From Costus lasius (taxonomy: Eukaryota; Streptophyta; Magnoliopsida; Zingiberales; Costaceae), in assembly GCA_027563935.2 (NCBI GenBank), contig CM050454.1, positions 8,336,001 through 8,400,000 on the forward strand: a DNA stretch of 64,000 nt, written 5' to 3'. Below the pieces are notes generated by a model. That model was given only the letters and a program-made list of their open reading frames with translations. It had not been told where the DNA came from and searched no databases. The translations under genes and the position numbers were made by a program. How positions within the stretch are numbered: the stretch's first letter is position 1; every line of letters starts with the position of its first letter. Positions 1 to 10,746 of this stretch are shown here, in pieces.

Positions 1-249
1 GCTCTCCTTAGAAAGAGCATGTAGACCTCTCGTCTCAATGCTATCCACACATTGTGTGTTTGAATTAAATTCATTGTGTACTATAGTGCTAGTGTTGAGA
101 GCCCAAGGTACCATAACCATCATGACAACCTCTTTAAATAAAAGAGTGATATATATACTTGGATTTATATGTGACAATGCCTTTCTAAAATTAGGGTTTT
201 CAGAGCCAACTCTTTCCAATTTTCAAAGCTCCTCTAAATGCACATAGTA
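1..249. other. Left flank, AT-rich intergenic sequence
   Basis: No coding potential that I can support. A 69-codon ORF here resembles nothing. The phrase gtgctagtgttgag also occurs in related form near 7141 and 56241. This suggests the copia element that follows landed in a member of the same intergenic repeat that precedes the U block. Confidence 0.5.
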
Positions 250-254
250 AATGC

Positions 255-694
255 TATTAGGATCTATGTATACTGTGCATTACTTACATGCACAATAAAT
301 TATATTTTGGCACATAGATGTACATACATTGCAATATTTAATCGTATATAATTTTATCTTTAAATTTATTTAATTATCATCTATTAATTATAGTGTGAAA
401 ATTGGCTTTCAATTGTGTAGAATTCTTAGGAGCATTATTGTCTTATCTCTGATGGGCTGATAAGTAATTATGTCCATTAGATTTTTCCTATATATAGGTG
501 TGGTCCCTGATTGAGATAAGTAATTATGTCCATTAGATTTTTCCTATATATAGGTGTGGTCCCTGATTGAGATGTATGATTCAAGAGAGATTTTCAATTT
601 TAATTCCCATCGGCATCATGAAATCCAATATATTTGTTACAGTATTTTTTTCTATTCAATTTACAAGCAAGATAATATTAGGATCCATTTAACA
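255..694 (+). repeat. Copia 1, 5' LTR
   Basis: It begins TATTAGGATC, where the 3' LTR has TGTTAGGATC, and ends in AACA. It matches 6518-6944 along its length apart from two length differences. A 56-base tandem duplication is present only here, and a segment of roughly 45 bases near 6822-6868 is present only in the 3' LTR. The differences suggest an old insertion. Confidence 0.9.
459..570 (+). repeat. 56-base tandem duplication within the 5' LTR
   Basis: The units 459-514 and 515-570 are essentially identical. Each contains the CTATATATAGG segment that looks like a TATA box, so the LTR carries two copies of its putative core promoter. The 3' LTR has one copy. Confidence 0.85.
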
Positions 695-696
695 AT

Positions 697-708
697 TGGT
701 GTGAGAGC
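697..708 (+). other. Primer binding site, degenerate (tRNA-Met type)
   Basis: TGGTGTGAGAGC starts two bases after the 5' LTR end. The usual copia site complementary to initiator tRNA-Met reads TGGTATCAGAGC, so this is a mutated version. Confidence 0.6.
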
Positions 709-829
709 TAGGTTAGGTATTAATCTTGCTTTCTTTTTGTTTGGAAAATTTTTAGCTGTGATTATGATATAGAAGAAAATCATGATAGTTTTTAATCTTC
801 ATGAATAAAATTTTTCCAATTGATTGTCG

Positions 830-1560
830 CCTATGGAAATTGGTTTTCTCGCCGATGCTTTGCCTTTCGGATTTGGCTAGATCAACCATTCGGTGCAGGA
901 ATCATCGCCGCCAAGTTCTCGCCGTTCGGCACTGGTGAGATATGTGGCGACGACGTGTACAGGCAAAGCGGCGATTTCCAGCGGCTAAAGCAAGGCGGCG
1001 CACTTTTGCCCTAATTTCCAGTCGATGTCCCTGCCATAATCGGCGACGGCAACGAATCTTCGCTTGCTCGTCGCCATTCAGAAAAGGGCAAGGGGTTGGC
1101 GCTCGTCCTCTTCGGTTCTTCTTGTCGCCCACTATCGCCATTCGGTACTGGCGGTTGTGCGTGGTGAGCGGTGACAATTGTCGTCGTCGTCTTTAGATTC
1201 GCTCCCTTCAGTCTGCCGCCGCCATCGACCTTGCCGACGCCGACCATCCGGAAGGGCCTGTGCCCTAATTTCGGTCGACGACCGCCTTTTGGTACCGGCT
1301 GTAAGAGGCGAGCGCGTAGGGATTCAGTTTTTCGGCGAAGACGAGATCTGCGCTTCAGGCGACTGACCGCACGTGGCGTCCGTCGATGAAGATCTGGCGT
1401 CTGCGGCGTTCGCGTGCGGCGAGGCAGATCTGGCGTCCGGCGGCGTACAGCATTCGGCGACGTCGCGTGTGGCTTGCGGCGGCGTGATTTCGGCGAAGAC
1501 TAGTGCGCCGCGCGATCAATTAGGGCATTTTTTCGATTTCGGATTTCGGATCTAAATTGT
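830..1560 (+). other. GC-rich leader block of copia 1
   Basis: About 730 bases of CpG-rich sequence (gccgcc, cggcga and cgtcg runs) lie between AT-rich LTR and AT-rich leader. Several overlapping short ORFs occur on both strands, but none shows a known domain and none looks like gag. It may be a GC-rich 5' untranslated leader or a captured host fragment. A further AT-rich stretch from 1560 to 2760 has no coding signal. It ends in a pyrimidine-rich ctctttgcag at about 2771-2780 that could act as a splice acceptor before the protease frame. Confidence 0.5.
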
Positions 1561-2262
1561 CGAATCCAATCAGGGTTTTCAGATTTCGGATTTAATCTCT
1601 AATTTTGGGTTCAATTTCCGTTTCCGGTGGCTGCTTGCTAACGGGTTGAACTTAATTGAGCTTATTTGAGTGGCTTTACTATTTGGTTTAAGCGGATCAA
1701 CTCAGTTAGTTTTGGTTGGGCCCAATAAAATCCATGAGATGTGCAATCTGCTATTTGGTTTAAGCAGTCTTAACTCAATTGGATCTTTGGTTTTTTAATG
1801 AGCCTAATCTGCGAGTTCATCATTTGGTTTAGGTGGGTTAGGCTATACATATAAATTGATAAATTTTATTATCAAATTTAGAGGCACAATTTTTAGGAAT
1901 AAATATGATGTTATGTTTATTCATTTGGTTTAATTATGCCTAATTAGTTATAAATTTTATTCAGCATTATTAATTTTTGATGTACATGATAAATTTTTGT
2001 TATTGTTTATCCATGTTAGTAAAATTTTTTTTATGATTTATTAATGGTAGTAGAATTTTTTATGTATGGTTAAATATGTTTTAATGTTTATACATGTTAT
2101 TAAAATATTTTCATATTTTTGAGCATATTCAGTTAGAAATAAATGCATAATCCAGTTTATTATGTTTTTACTTATTTAGATTAATTATGCTCAATTCATA
2201 CATATTTATGGTTTATCTGCTTATGAGTAGTGATTAATTATAATAAAACTTAATTTTTATTT

Positions 2263-2391
2263 CAATTTATTTTAATAGTATAGCCACCAAAGTGACCTCT
2301 GCTATTAAAATTTATTGATAATAAAATATTAAGTTAAGACATACTTAATTTTTCATTTCAACTGATTTCTCAATATAGTCACCAAAGTGAC
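2263..2391 (+). promoter_or_regulatory. Leader hairpin repeat of copia 1
   Basis: Two diverged units lie 95 bases apart. The first has near-complementary 16-base outer arms (2263-2278 and 2302-2317) around GCCAC-CAAA-GTGAC at 2283-2296. The second contains the perfect small hairpin GTCAC-CAAA-GTGAC at 2378-2391. The same design is found in the leader of the other copia element (51487-51675). The position between primer site and coding region fits a packaging or dimerisation signal, but this is inference. Confidence 0.6.
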
Positions 2392-2789
2392 CTCTGCTGT
2401 AAAATTTTTTGAACTGTGAATTATTAAGGCAGGGTGTGTGTTTTTCTTTATGTGGGTAACATATCAACCCAAATGACGAGTGTTGTTTGGCCAAAGGATT
2501 ACATGCACATGTGGTAATGAGTGTGTGATGATTATTAGGTGTCCATTGTGGGTGCTTAGTCGGCCCAAAGGAAGGCTAAGTACTTGACAGGAGGATTTTA
2601 TCATCAATGCTTGATTACTACGCAAGATAACCAAATTGTATATCAACTCTCTGTCAAAAGACTAGACTTGATGTTACTCTGGTTATCTTGAGATGAGATT
2701 TTATCACTGTTATGATTATTCACTACTTTTATCACATGCTTCTATGAGCTTATTGTGTTTTGCACTTGGTTCTCTTTGCAGTTAACATG

Positions 2790-5700
2790 ATTAATGCTTC
2801 CGCTGTCACTGCCACTTTAAATAACATTCCTTATTTGAATAATTCACCTTTTGGTCTTGTTAGTTCTGAAGTCAATTTAGTTTCAGTTCCTAGAAACACC
2901 TGGTGGTTGGATTCTGGTGCTACAACCCACATCAGTGTTTTCTATGCAAGGTTGCCTAAACTTTAGAAAGCCTAGTGATGAACAAAAATTCATCTTTTTG
3001 GGGGTCAGAAATCCAGTGGAAGTTTTAGGCATAAGGACATTTAGGTTGTTGTTAAATACTGGTTCATTTATAGAATTGGAAAATACTTTTATTGTACCAT
3101 CTTTCAGACGAAATTTGGTTTCAGTTTCTGTATTGGACAGAGAAGGTTATGTTTGTTAATTTGGTAATCTCAATTCTAAACTTGTTGGAACCAATTATTT
3201 ATCAAACATTGACAACCTTTATTTACTTGATATAGTAAATTTAGGTGATGAGTCCCTTAATACTGAAACTAAAGGCACTAAACGCAAATTATCAACAGAA
3301 AATTCTTTCTCTTTATGGCATAAGCATTTGTGTCATATCTCTAAAAAGAGAATTGATAGGCTTGTGTCAGAAGGAATTCTTGATAAACTTGAGGATTCAA
3401 GTAATGATATTTGTGTTGAGTGCATTAAGTGAAAAACCTCTAATAAGAGAAAATTTATAGCCGAGAAAACTAAGGATGTCTTAGAATTGATACATACAGA
3501 TATTTGTGGACCTTTCCCTACGGCTTTATGGAATGGTCAACAATATTTTATCACATTCATAGACGATTATTCTCGATATGGCTATCTGTTCTTAATGCAT
3601 GAGAAATCACAAGCATTGGACATGTTTAAGTTGTTTAAGGTCGAAGTTGAAAATCAGTTTGGAAAATCAATTGAGGCCATACGATCCGATCGTGTTGGTG
3701 AATACTACGGCAGGTATGACGGATCAGGTGAACAACGTTCAGGTCCATTTGCTAGATTTCTTGGTGAGTGTGGGATTGTTCCTCAGTACACTATGCTTGG
3801 TTCTCCAAACATGAATGGTGTATCAGAAAGGAGGAACAGAACACTTAAGGATATGGTATGGAGTATGATTTACCATACTACTTTACCACATTCACTATGG
3901 GGAGATGCATTAAAAACTGTAGTCTATATTCTCAATAGAGTTCCTATAAAAGCAACAAACAAAACCCCTTATGAATTATGGACGGGTAAGAAACCTGTCA
4001 TAAAGCATTTTTGTGTTTGGGGATGTCCAGCTGAGGCTAGGCCTTTTAGGCCACATGAAAAGAAACTGGATGCAAGAACTCTTAGTAGTTATTTTGTAGG
4101 ATATCCTGAGAAATTAAGGGGTTTCAAATTCTATGATCCCAAAACTAGAACATTTTTTGAGACGGGAAATGCTAGATTTTTTGAGAATGTTGAGTTGGGG
4201 GGGGGGGGGGGGGAGATAAGGCTAATGACTTTGTCTTAAAAGAGGAATCAGTTGATATTCCTCATGTAGCTGTTGTTGATCAAGTTTTCATTCCAAATGT
4301 TATTCAACAACAACATTTAGAAGACAATGTTGAGCTTCCTACCCATCCAGAATATTTAACTGTTCCTCAATCCAGTATTTATGAGGAGCATGAGGATCAA
4401 ACTCAACAACCTCAATCTCAAATTGAACTAGAGCCTTTAAGGAGATCCACAAGAGATAGGAGAAGTGCAATTTCTAGTGATTATGTTATATTTCTCCAAG
4501 AACGTTAGGATAATATTGATTCAGTGGGAGATGATCCACTCACCTTCCATGAAGCAATTAATTGTTCTAATGCTCAAAAGTGAATCGATGCCATGGGTGA
4601 AGAAATTCAGTCTATGAAAGACAATGACGTTTGGGATCTTGTACCATTGCCTGAAGGAGTGAGACCTATTGGTTGCAAATGAATTTTTAAAACCAAAAGG
4701 GATTCACAAGGCAATGTGGAAAGATTTAAAGCGCGTCTTGTCGCTAAGGGATTCACTCGAAGGGAAGACATTGACTATAAAGAGACTTTCTCTCCGGTTT
4801 CATTGAAAGACTCTTTTAGAATAATTATGTCTCTGGTAGCATATTTTGATCTTGAGCTTCATCAAATGGATGTTAAGACAGATTTTCTCAATGGAGACAT
4901 CGAGGAAACAATTTATATGTTATAACCAGAAAGATTAGATTCAGACGAATCTACTCAATTGGTTTATAAATTGAAGAAATTCATTTATGGGTTTAAGCAA
5001 GCTTCCCGTCAATGGTACCAAAAGTTTCATCATGTAATTCTCTCATTTGGTTTTGAGGTGAATACTGTTGAAGATTGTGTGTACCATAAGTTCAGTGAGA
5101 GTAAATTTATTTTTTTAGTTCTTTATGTGGATGACATTTTGCTTGCCAGTAGCGATATGCAAGTACTTTAGGATACTAAGAAATTTCTTTCAAAGCAATT
5201 CGAAATGAAAGATCTTGGTGAAACATCTTTTGTATTAGGGATCCAGATTCATCGTGATCGTTCACGAGGAATATTAGGATTATCACAAAAGAGTTATATT
5301 GAAAAAGTATTGCAACGATTTGGCATGCAAAATTGTAGACCACTTGAAGCCCCTGTGGTTAAAGAAGATAAATTCAGTCTAAAACAGTGTCCAAAAGGTG
5401 AAATAGATTCTAAATTTATGGAAAACATCCCTTATGCTTCGGTAGTAGGGAGTTTGATGTATGCACAGGTCTGCACTCGTCCTGACCTTGCATATATTGT
5501 TGGAATGCTTGGCAGATATCAAAGTAATCCAAGAAGAGAATATTGGGTTGCAGCCAAAAGAGTTTTCAGATATTTGCAAAACACAAAAGATTATATGCTC
5601 ACTTACGGAAAGTCAAACAGTCTTGAGATCATTGGGTATTCTGATTCTGACTTTGCTAGATGCCAAGACAGTCGTAAATCGACATCTGGATATGTGTTTC

Positions 5701-6110
5701 TATTAGTTGGAGGTGCAATATCTTGAAAAAGTGCTAAGCAGACACTTGTTGCATCTTCTACTATGGAAGCAGAATTTATTGCATGTTATGGGGCATCCAA
5801 TCATGCTATATGGCTGCGTAACTTCATTTCAAGACTGTAGATTGTCAATATTGTTGAAAGACTACTCAAGTTATTTTGTGACAATAGAGCAGTAGTCTTG
5901 TATTCTAACAACAATAGGAGCTCTTCTAAATCAAAACATATAGACATCAAGTTCCTTGTTGTAAAAAATAGAGTTCAGAGTGACTTTATTTCTATTGAGT
6001 TCATAGAAACAAATTTTATGATTGCGGATCCACTCACTAAGGCATTAGCTCCAAAAGTTTTTCATGAGCATCTTGAAAACATGGGCATTACTGGTTTTGA
6101 TGCCTTTTGA
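2790..6110 (+). pseudogene. Copia 1 pol remnant (protease, integrase, RT, RNase H)
   Basis: Several broken frames together show the copia pol order. The protease has WWLDSGATTH at about 2902-2931. A GAG-pre-integrase segment follows to about 3430. The integrase (3487-4239) keeps the first D in HTDICGP, the second D in RSDR and the catalytic E in GVSERRNR. Reverse transcriptase (about 4630-5400) keeps YVDDILLAS at about 5125-5151. RNase H (about 5630-6080) has YSDSDFARC. In-frame stops interrupt at about 3157, 3430, 4680, 4923, 5168 and 5724, and a 17-base G run disrupts the end of the integrase. The product would not be functional. No gag precedes it, which is unusual for a copia remnant that keeps the rest of pol. 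Confidence 0.92.
4197..4213 (+). repeat. Poly(G) tract, 17 bases
   Basis: An uninterrupted run of 17 G lies just after the integrase core and throws the following sequence out of frame. It may be a replication-slippage expansion of a short G run, and it could form a G-quadruplex. A sequencing error in the homopolymer length is also possible. Confidence 0.8.
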
Positions 6111-6502
6111 TTTAGTGAGAGTGCACATTTTGTTCTATTTGGTTATTACTGTATTTATTGTCATAACATTAATGAAATTTTTCAGTTTTTATTATTTGCT
6201 CTGCACTTTGATCTCATTTGGTTAAAGTTAGACCAGTTGGAAATTAAAGGTGATACTATCACATTATGTTATTTCCATGCTACATATCCATACTAGATCT
6301 ATGTCATTTGGTTGAGTTAATACATGCGATCACTGTGAATCTAATTGCGATAATATGTCAATGATCGCCCGTTTGGTTCTTGTGTTAATAAGACTAATGG
6401 ACGAGATTGTTCTAGATGACATCTTAAGTTATATGCGCATAAAGATTGTTTAGAGATTTATATACGATTTAAGATTTTATTATGTAAATACATGGTTGCC
6501 TC

Positions 6503-6517
6503 GTCCAAGTGGGGGAT
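6503..6517 (+). other. Polypurine tract of copia 1
   Basis: AAGTGGGGGAT lies directly before the 3' LTR start TGTTAGG. This is the usual plant copia arrangement for priming plus-strand DNA synthesis. Confidence 0.8.
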
Positions 6518-6944
6518 TGTTAGGATCTATGTGGACTGTGCACTATGTACATGCACAATATATTGCATTTGGGCATTTAGACGTACATGCATTGCGGTAT
6601 TTAATCGTATATAATTTTATCTCTAAATTTATTTAATTGTCATCTATTAATTATAGTGTGGAAATGAGCTTTTAATTGTGTAGAATCCTTGGGGGCATTA
6701 TTGTTTTATCTCTGATGGGCTGATAAATAATTATCCACATTAGATTTTTCTTATATATAGGTGTGGTCCCTGATTAAGGTGTACGGTTCAAGAGAGGTTT
6801 TCAGTTTTGGTTCCCATTGATAATCGGCACAATCAATTGGAAAACCACTCCGGTTCTATTCACAGCATCATAAAATCCAGTATATGTTGTTATAGTATTT
6901 TTTTCCATTCAATTTATAAGCAAGATATTACGATCGATCTAACA
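6518..6944 (+). repeat. Copia 1, 3' LTR
   Basis: It begins TGTTAGG and ends AACA, followed immediately by the target duplication AATGC. It has a single copy of the TATA-containing segment that is duplicated in the 5' LTR. Confidence 0.92.
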
Positions 6945-6949
6945 AATGC

Positions 6950-8278
6950 ATCTAAACCTCCATGTATAACACGTTAACTTATTTAAATTTTAAATTGAAC
7001 ATTTTAATTTGATTATGGAATATGAATATTTCACGTTTGTGGTTCAAAATCAATAACTATTGTTACTTAATGATTGTTGTCACCGTTATGTCATTGGATA
7101 ACACTTATTGGGATTCTAATTTAATCTCCATCTATTCTCTTGTGCTAGTATTGAGGCATAGATTTTTTTCTACTCATCCGATGTGTAGAAAGTGGCGTGG
7201 AACGATAAGGAGAAGAAGTTGCACTCCAAGGTTTTCAAGCAAAACCAAATATCCACGGCATGATAGCACACACCATCTAATTTATATGAGTAATACATAA
7301 AACTTAGGGTTCATATGGAACAATATGGTAATGTCTTTGACTTGATTCAAAAATTAAATTAAACAATCTAATTCGATTATAATAAAAAAGGTTATTTCTA
7401 TGGTTCAAAGACTATATTCTCTTGTGATTATTATCACTGTTATGTCATTTCACTGTACAAATGAGATTCTAATTTGATCTCAATGTATAACTATAATATT
7501 ATGATATTAAGAATGTTGAAATCCAACGTAACCTTTTTATGTCATTTTTGTATAATTTATCATTTATCTTTGGTATCTAAATTAAATATAAGCCATTGAA
7601 TATATTATACTTATATAGTCCAATTATTAATTATAAGTAGATTAATGTAACAAATACAATTAATATCTCATATCGATTCATTTAAATATAATCATGTATT
7701 TTAGTCTCACTTAATCAAGGGATTTAAGAAACCAATACTTTCATATAGAAGGGACAAATCAAGATAAATCATATTCCTTTTCATGATTTATATTTGTGAT
7801 ATATCCAATTATAATCTTTATGATCACCCAATTATATGTGACATTAGACAATATCAAAGTATATGACTAATTATACAGAGAATCTCTACTTAAAGGATCA
7901 CATAAATAATCCATGTAACATTCATATTACAAGTTTGTCCAATACAATATTATCTAACTAAGTGCCCATGTGTTGACTTAATAATCATACTATTTCAGAA
8001 ACACCATTAGATATCATGTAAATATAATGATGATAATATCTTTATTAAAATATAAATGTGAATATTATAAAATATATAATAAAAGCGATCATCTAATTAT
8101 TAGTTTTTTAAGTACAACCGTAAGACTTATATTACTCATCATCTAATGTGGACAAAAGAGATTTTGTTTATTTTTTTCTAAGTTAATTTCATTGTAATAA
8201 TCTATTAAAAGGTATAACTATTGATTATTGAACGAAAAAAAGTTTGTTACCTTTTAAACTAAATTTTCGTCCAGAACC
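6950..8278. other. AT-rich intergenic sequence with a repeat segment
   Basis: No gene is supported. The segment 7131-7310 is clearly related to 56225-56405 (shared text includes gtgctagt, gaggcatag and ttctactcat). The region is therefore the left part of the same duplicated upstream block whose right part is annotated as U. The remainder is AT-rich without recognisable features. Confidence 0.6.
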
Positions 8279-8871
8279 GTGAGGGTTCGTTCGACCAGAA
8301 GAACCGTGGCCATGAGGGCTAATCCGATGTTCCAGTCATTCTCACTCCTGCCCCTTTCTGACGTCCATCTCTTCACTCGCATCGCCCGCAACATCGCTGA
8401 CTTCGGCGAATCCAACAACAAAGGTCCGGTTGACGAATCGACACCAACTCCAGGTTTTTGCCTTCACCTCCCTGTTAGAATCCTACAGATTCGACGATTT
8501 CTACATAAGATCAGCTGATCATCGGAATCAAACAAGCCTTCCGGTGGCCACTTCCTTCCGTTGCCGCTGATCTGCTCCGCCTTTACTTGCCAAAATCCGT
8601 TGTTGACTCTCCTCGTCGACTACAATCTTCCGTCTCTGCCACGAAGTCAATCGTCCATGGGGCGAGTGGTCGGCGAATCTCTTGTTCGGCGCTCGGCGGT
8701 ATCCATGAGACCTTAAGGAGGAAGAAGCAACGAGTCCGGATCCCGACCCATCGCGGGTCTGGCTCGTTTGCTCCGGGTCATCCAGATCTGAACCGTTTTG
8801 ACTCCGCTGCAGATTGGGCCGAGGCCAAACACCGAATTCATTCATATAAGGCTATAAGCAACCTAAACTAG
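8279..8871. repeat. Upstream block U, copy 1
   Basis: This GC-richer segment is homologous to 56701-57320 over its whole length and to 21965-22220 over its right half. ORFs on both strands (for example 8279-8518 + and 8528-8845 -) are not conserved in length or frame among copies, so I do not call a gene. In the other two copies the block lies directly upstream of a TPS promoter. Here a gypsy element follows at 8880. Confidence 0.75.
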
Positions 8872-8879
8872 TTACTAGG

Positions 8880-10000
8880 TGTCACGCTCCGATCGAATTT
8901 TCTTAAAATCAGCACTTAATCGTTGTATTAGGATCGTCCGATAGAACACCAGAGCGCGAACTCACTAGGATTTTCAGACCCAAAATTGAAAACCCTAATC
9001 TCCTCCGTACAAATTTTATCCCTAAATTATAATTAACATAAGAAAATCCTAACTTAATTTAGGAAAATTCAGAAATAACCAAAAGCCTAAATCAAAATAC
9101 CTCTCGGTCAAAATCAAGTTTGACCGATCGATCCAGTAACGCCTCAAATCTTCACGCCGCGCGTCGCTCGATTTTTCGATTTCGCTGACGTCACGATGAC
9201 GTCAGCTACCAAAATCAACTTCGCCTAAACCTGATTTTGCTAACGCGATTTTGACTTGGTCAAAATCGCCTCAATCCCCTCGACCCGAGCGCCGAATCGC
9301 TCGTCTTCGTCCTCGCTTCGCGACATCGCCGCCGCGTCGCCTCTTCCGCCGAGCACTGCCACGCTCGGAGACCCGCCGGAGAGAATAATACGGAGACAGG
9401 GAAAGCCGCCTGCTTCCCCTCAGCTCTCTAGGTCGTCGTCCGGCAACCAATCGGAAGCGGAGAAGAAGAAGATGGAGAGGAAACCGTGTATTTATTCCGA
9501 AAGATTACAAAGCTCCTCTCATCGTCGTCGGCCCTTGGCCGTCGACTCCCTCTTCCCTCCCTCGCCGGCGACCCTGTCGCCGGTTATAATCTCTCTCAAA
9601 ACGCTCACTGGATCCTCTGATCGCGCTCCCAACTCTCACCACCGCTCGCTGGTGAAGATGCTGATGAAGAAGCTCCCCGCTGCTCCTTCTGTCCCCTTTT
9701 TATCGAAGCCAGTCGCCGCCTCCTCTAATCAGGGCGCCCGGTTGCCTGCCAAAGACCTCGCCCGCACCGGGGTCTCCCGCTGGAGATCCGCTCCATCCGC
9801 ACCACTCGCAGCCGCCATTCGCGTCCGAAGCGTCCGACGAAGACGCGTTCGCACGCTGCAACGCAGACGATCACACATTCCAGTCAACATTCAGCGTTGA
9901 CCGGCCCGATTTGATGCGTGGGCTACCGTTTGGCTGTGGGCTTGGGTTTGTTCTTCGCCCAATGGGCTCTGGGCCGAACCGATTGGACTGGGGCCTGATA
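8880..10000 (-). repeat. Gypsy 3' LTR (minus orientation)
   Basis: It is homologous to 19839-20887. About 70 extra bases lie near its outer end (about 8887-8950) and are absent from the other LTR. On the minus strand it starts TATCAGGCCC at 10000, preceded by a polypurine stretch (GGGCGGGGGAGAAT, 10001-10014). The 214-codon + strand ORF at 9256-9900 lies wholly inside this LTR and is repeated in the other LTR, so it is not treated as a gene. Confidence 0.85.
9184..9206. promoter_or_regulatory. TGACGTCA dyad in the gypsy LTR (copy 1)
   Basis: This is a perfect inverted repeat with arms GCTGACGTCA and TGACGTCAGC and a CGA spacer. It contains two palindromic TGACGTCA sites (9186-9193 and 9197-9204), the consensus for bZIP/TGA factors. 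It is preserved unchanged in the second LTR. A role as an LTR enhancer is inference. Confidence 0.65.
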
Positions 10001-10143
10001 ATTCTCCCCCGCCCAACTTGGACATCGTCTTCGATGTCTGTCACGGCCGGATCTATCGCGACCATCGCTCCAATTCTCAAAGTACCAATCCGGCACTATT
10101 GCGCCCCCATGGCGGTGTGTGGAACTACCTACAGTGACCCAAT

Positions 10144-10746
10144 CTATGGTTGCTCGATTTTCTCAGTCACCTCGGCTGGATTCTGTGCCGCCATTGCCAT
10201 GAGCTTCTGCCTGGATGGGCAGTCCTTCACCCAGTGAGAACCGCCACACATAAAGCAACCCTGTGGCTTTTGCTCACGTCGTCCCGGTGAACCCCTGTTT
10301 TGCCGGTGAAAGGGCATACCTCTCTTTGGAACCCTAGCTCCTGGCGGTGTCCGTGAGGAGCCATGTTGAGAGCCACGCTTCGGTGGTGTTCTAGATTTCT
10401 TTGGTGGTGCTGGTTTGAAACTTCTGTTATCCACCAACGACTCAGCCACTGTCGCAGCCGCCCTCCAATCGATCGGTGCGTGCCATCGGACCTCCGTCTC
10501 TGCCCATGGCTGAAGGTTCTGGAGGAAGAGATACCACATGTCATCCTCCCCCATGCGTGGAAGCTCCAACATCAATGCGGAGAATGCCCTGACGTACTTC
10601 TGGATCGACCCGGTGTGCTTCAATCGATCCAACTTCCCACAAGCTTGGTTCGCCGAGTTTTCGGGAAGAAACTGCCGCCGCAGTTCCTCACGAAAAATCT
10701 CCCAAGTCCAGCTAGTAGCCTCCGATGTATAGTTAACTTTGGTCCT
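10144..10746 (-). pseudogene. Gypsy gag, C-terminal part (3' of the Athila insertion)
   Basis: It reads from 10746 down to a stop at 10144. It contains the retrotransposon gag core (WEIFREELRRQFLPEN, LKHTGSIQKY) and a basic linker rich in R, K and P. A zinc knuckle CFMCGGSHWVKDC (CX2CX3HX4C) follows near the C-terminus. The N-terminal part is at 19137-19781, and the two are separated by the Athila insertion within the codons for the RT of WWRTK. The frame ends soon after the zinc knuckle and the LTR polypurine tract follows directly, so no pol was present in this element. Confidence 0.88.

Larger units (their letters stand above)
255..6944 (+). mobile_element. Ty1-copia LTR retrotransposon 1, degenerate
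   Basis: The element is bounded by two related LTRs (255-694 and 6518-6944) and by a perfect 5-base target duplication, AATGC, at 250-254 and 6945-6949. In order it carries a tRNA-Met-like primer site, a GC-rich leader, a hairpin repeat, protease, integrase, reverse transcriptase, RNase H and a polypurine tract. This is the copia order, with integrase before reverse transcriptase. No gag is recognisable between the leader and the protease. Many stops and frameshifts make it non-autonomous. The integrase and RT text resembles the minus-strand copia at 46298-52927, so both probably belong to related lineages. I do not assign a clade. Confidence 0.93.

Noticed and set aside
8279..8871. Possible conserved gene in the U blocks
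   Set aside because: The three copies keep DNA similarity but not a common frame, and no splice pattern or domain could be recognised.
9256..9900. 214-codon + strand ORF, repeated as 195 codons at 20200-20787
   Set aside because: It is contained in the minus-strand gypsy LTR and repeated only because the LTR is. The composition follows GC content, and no domain is recognised.
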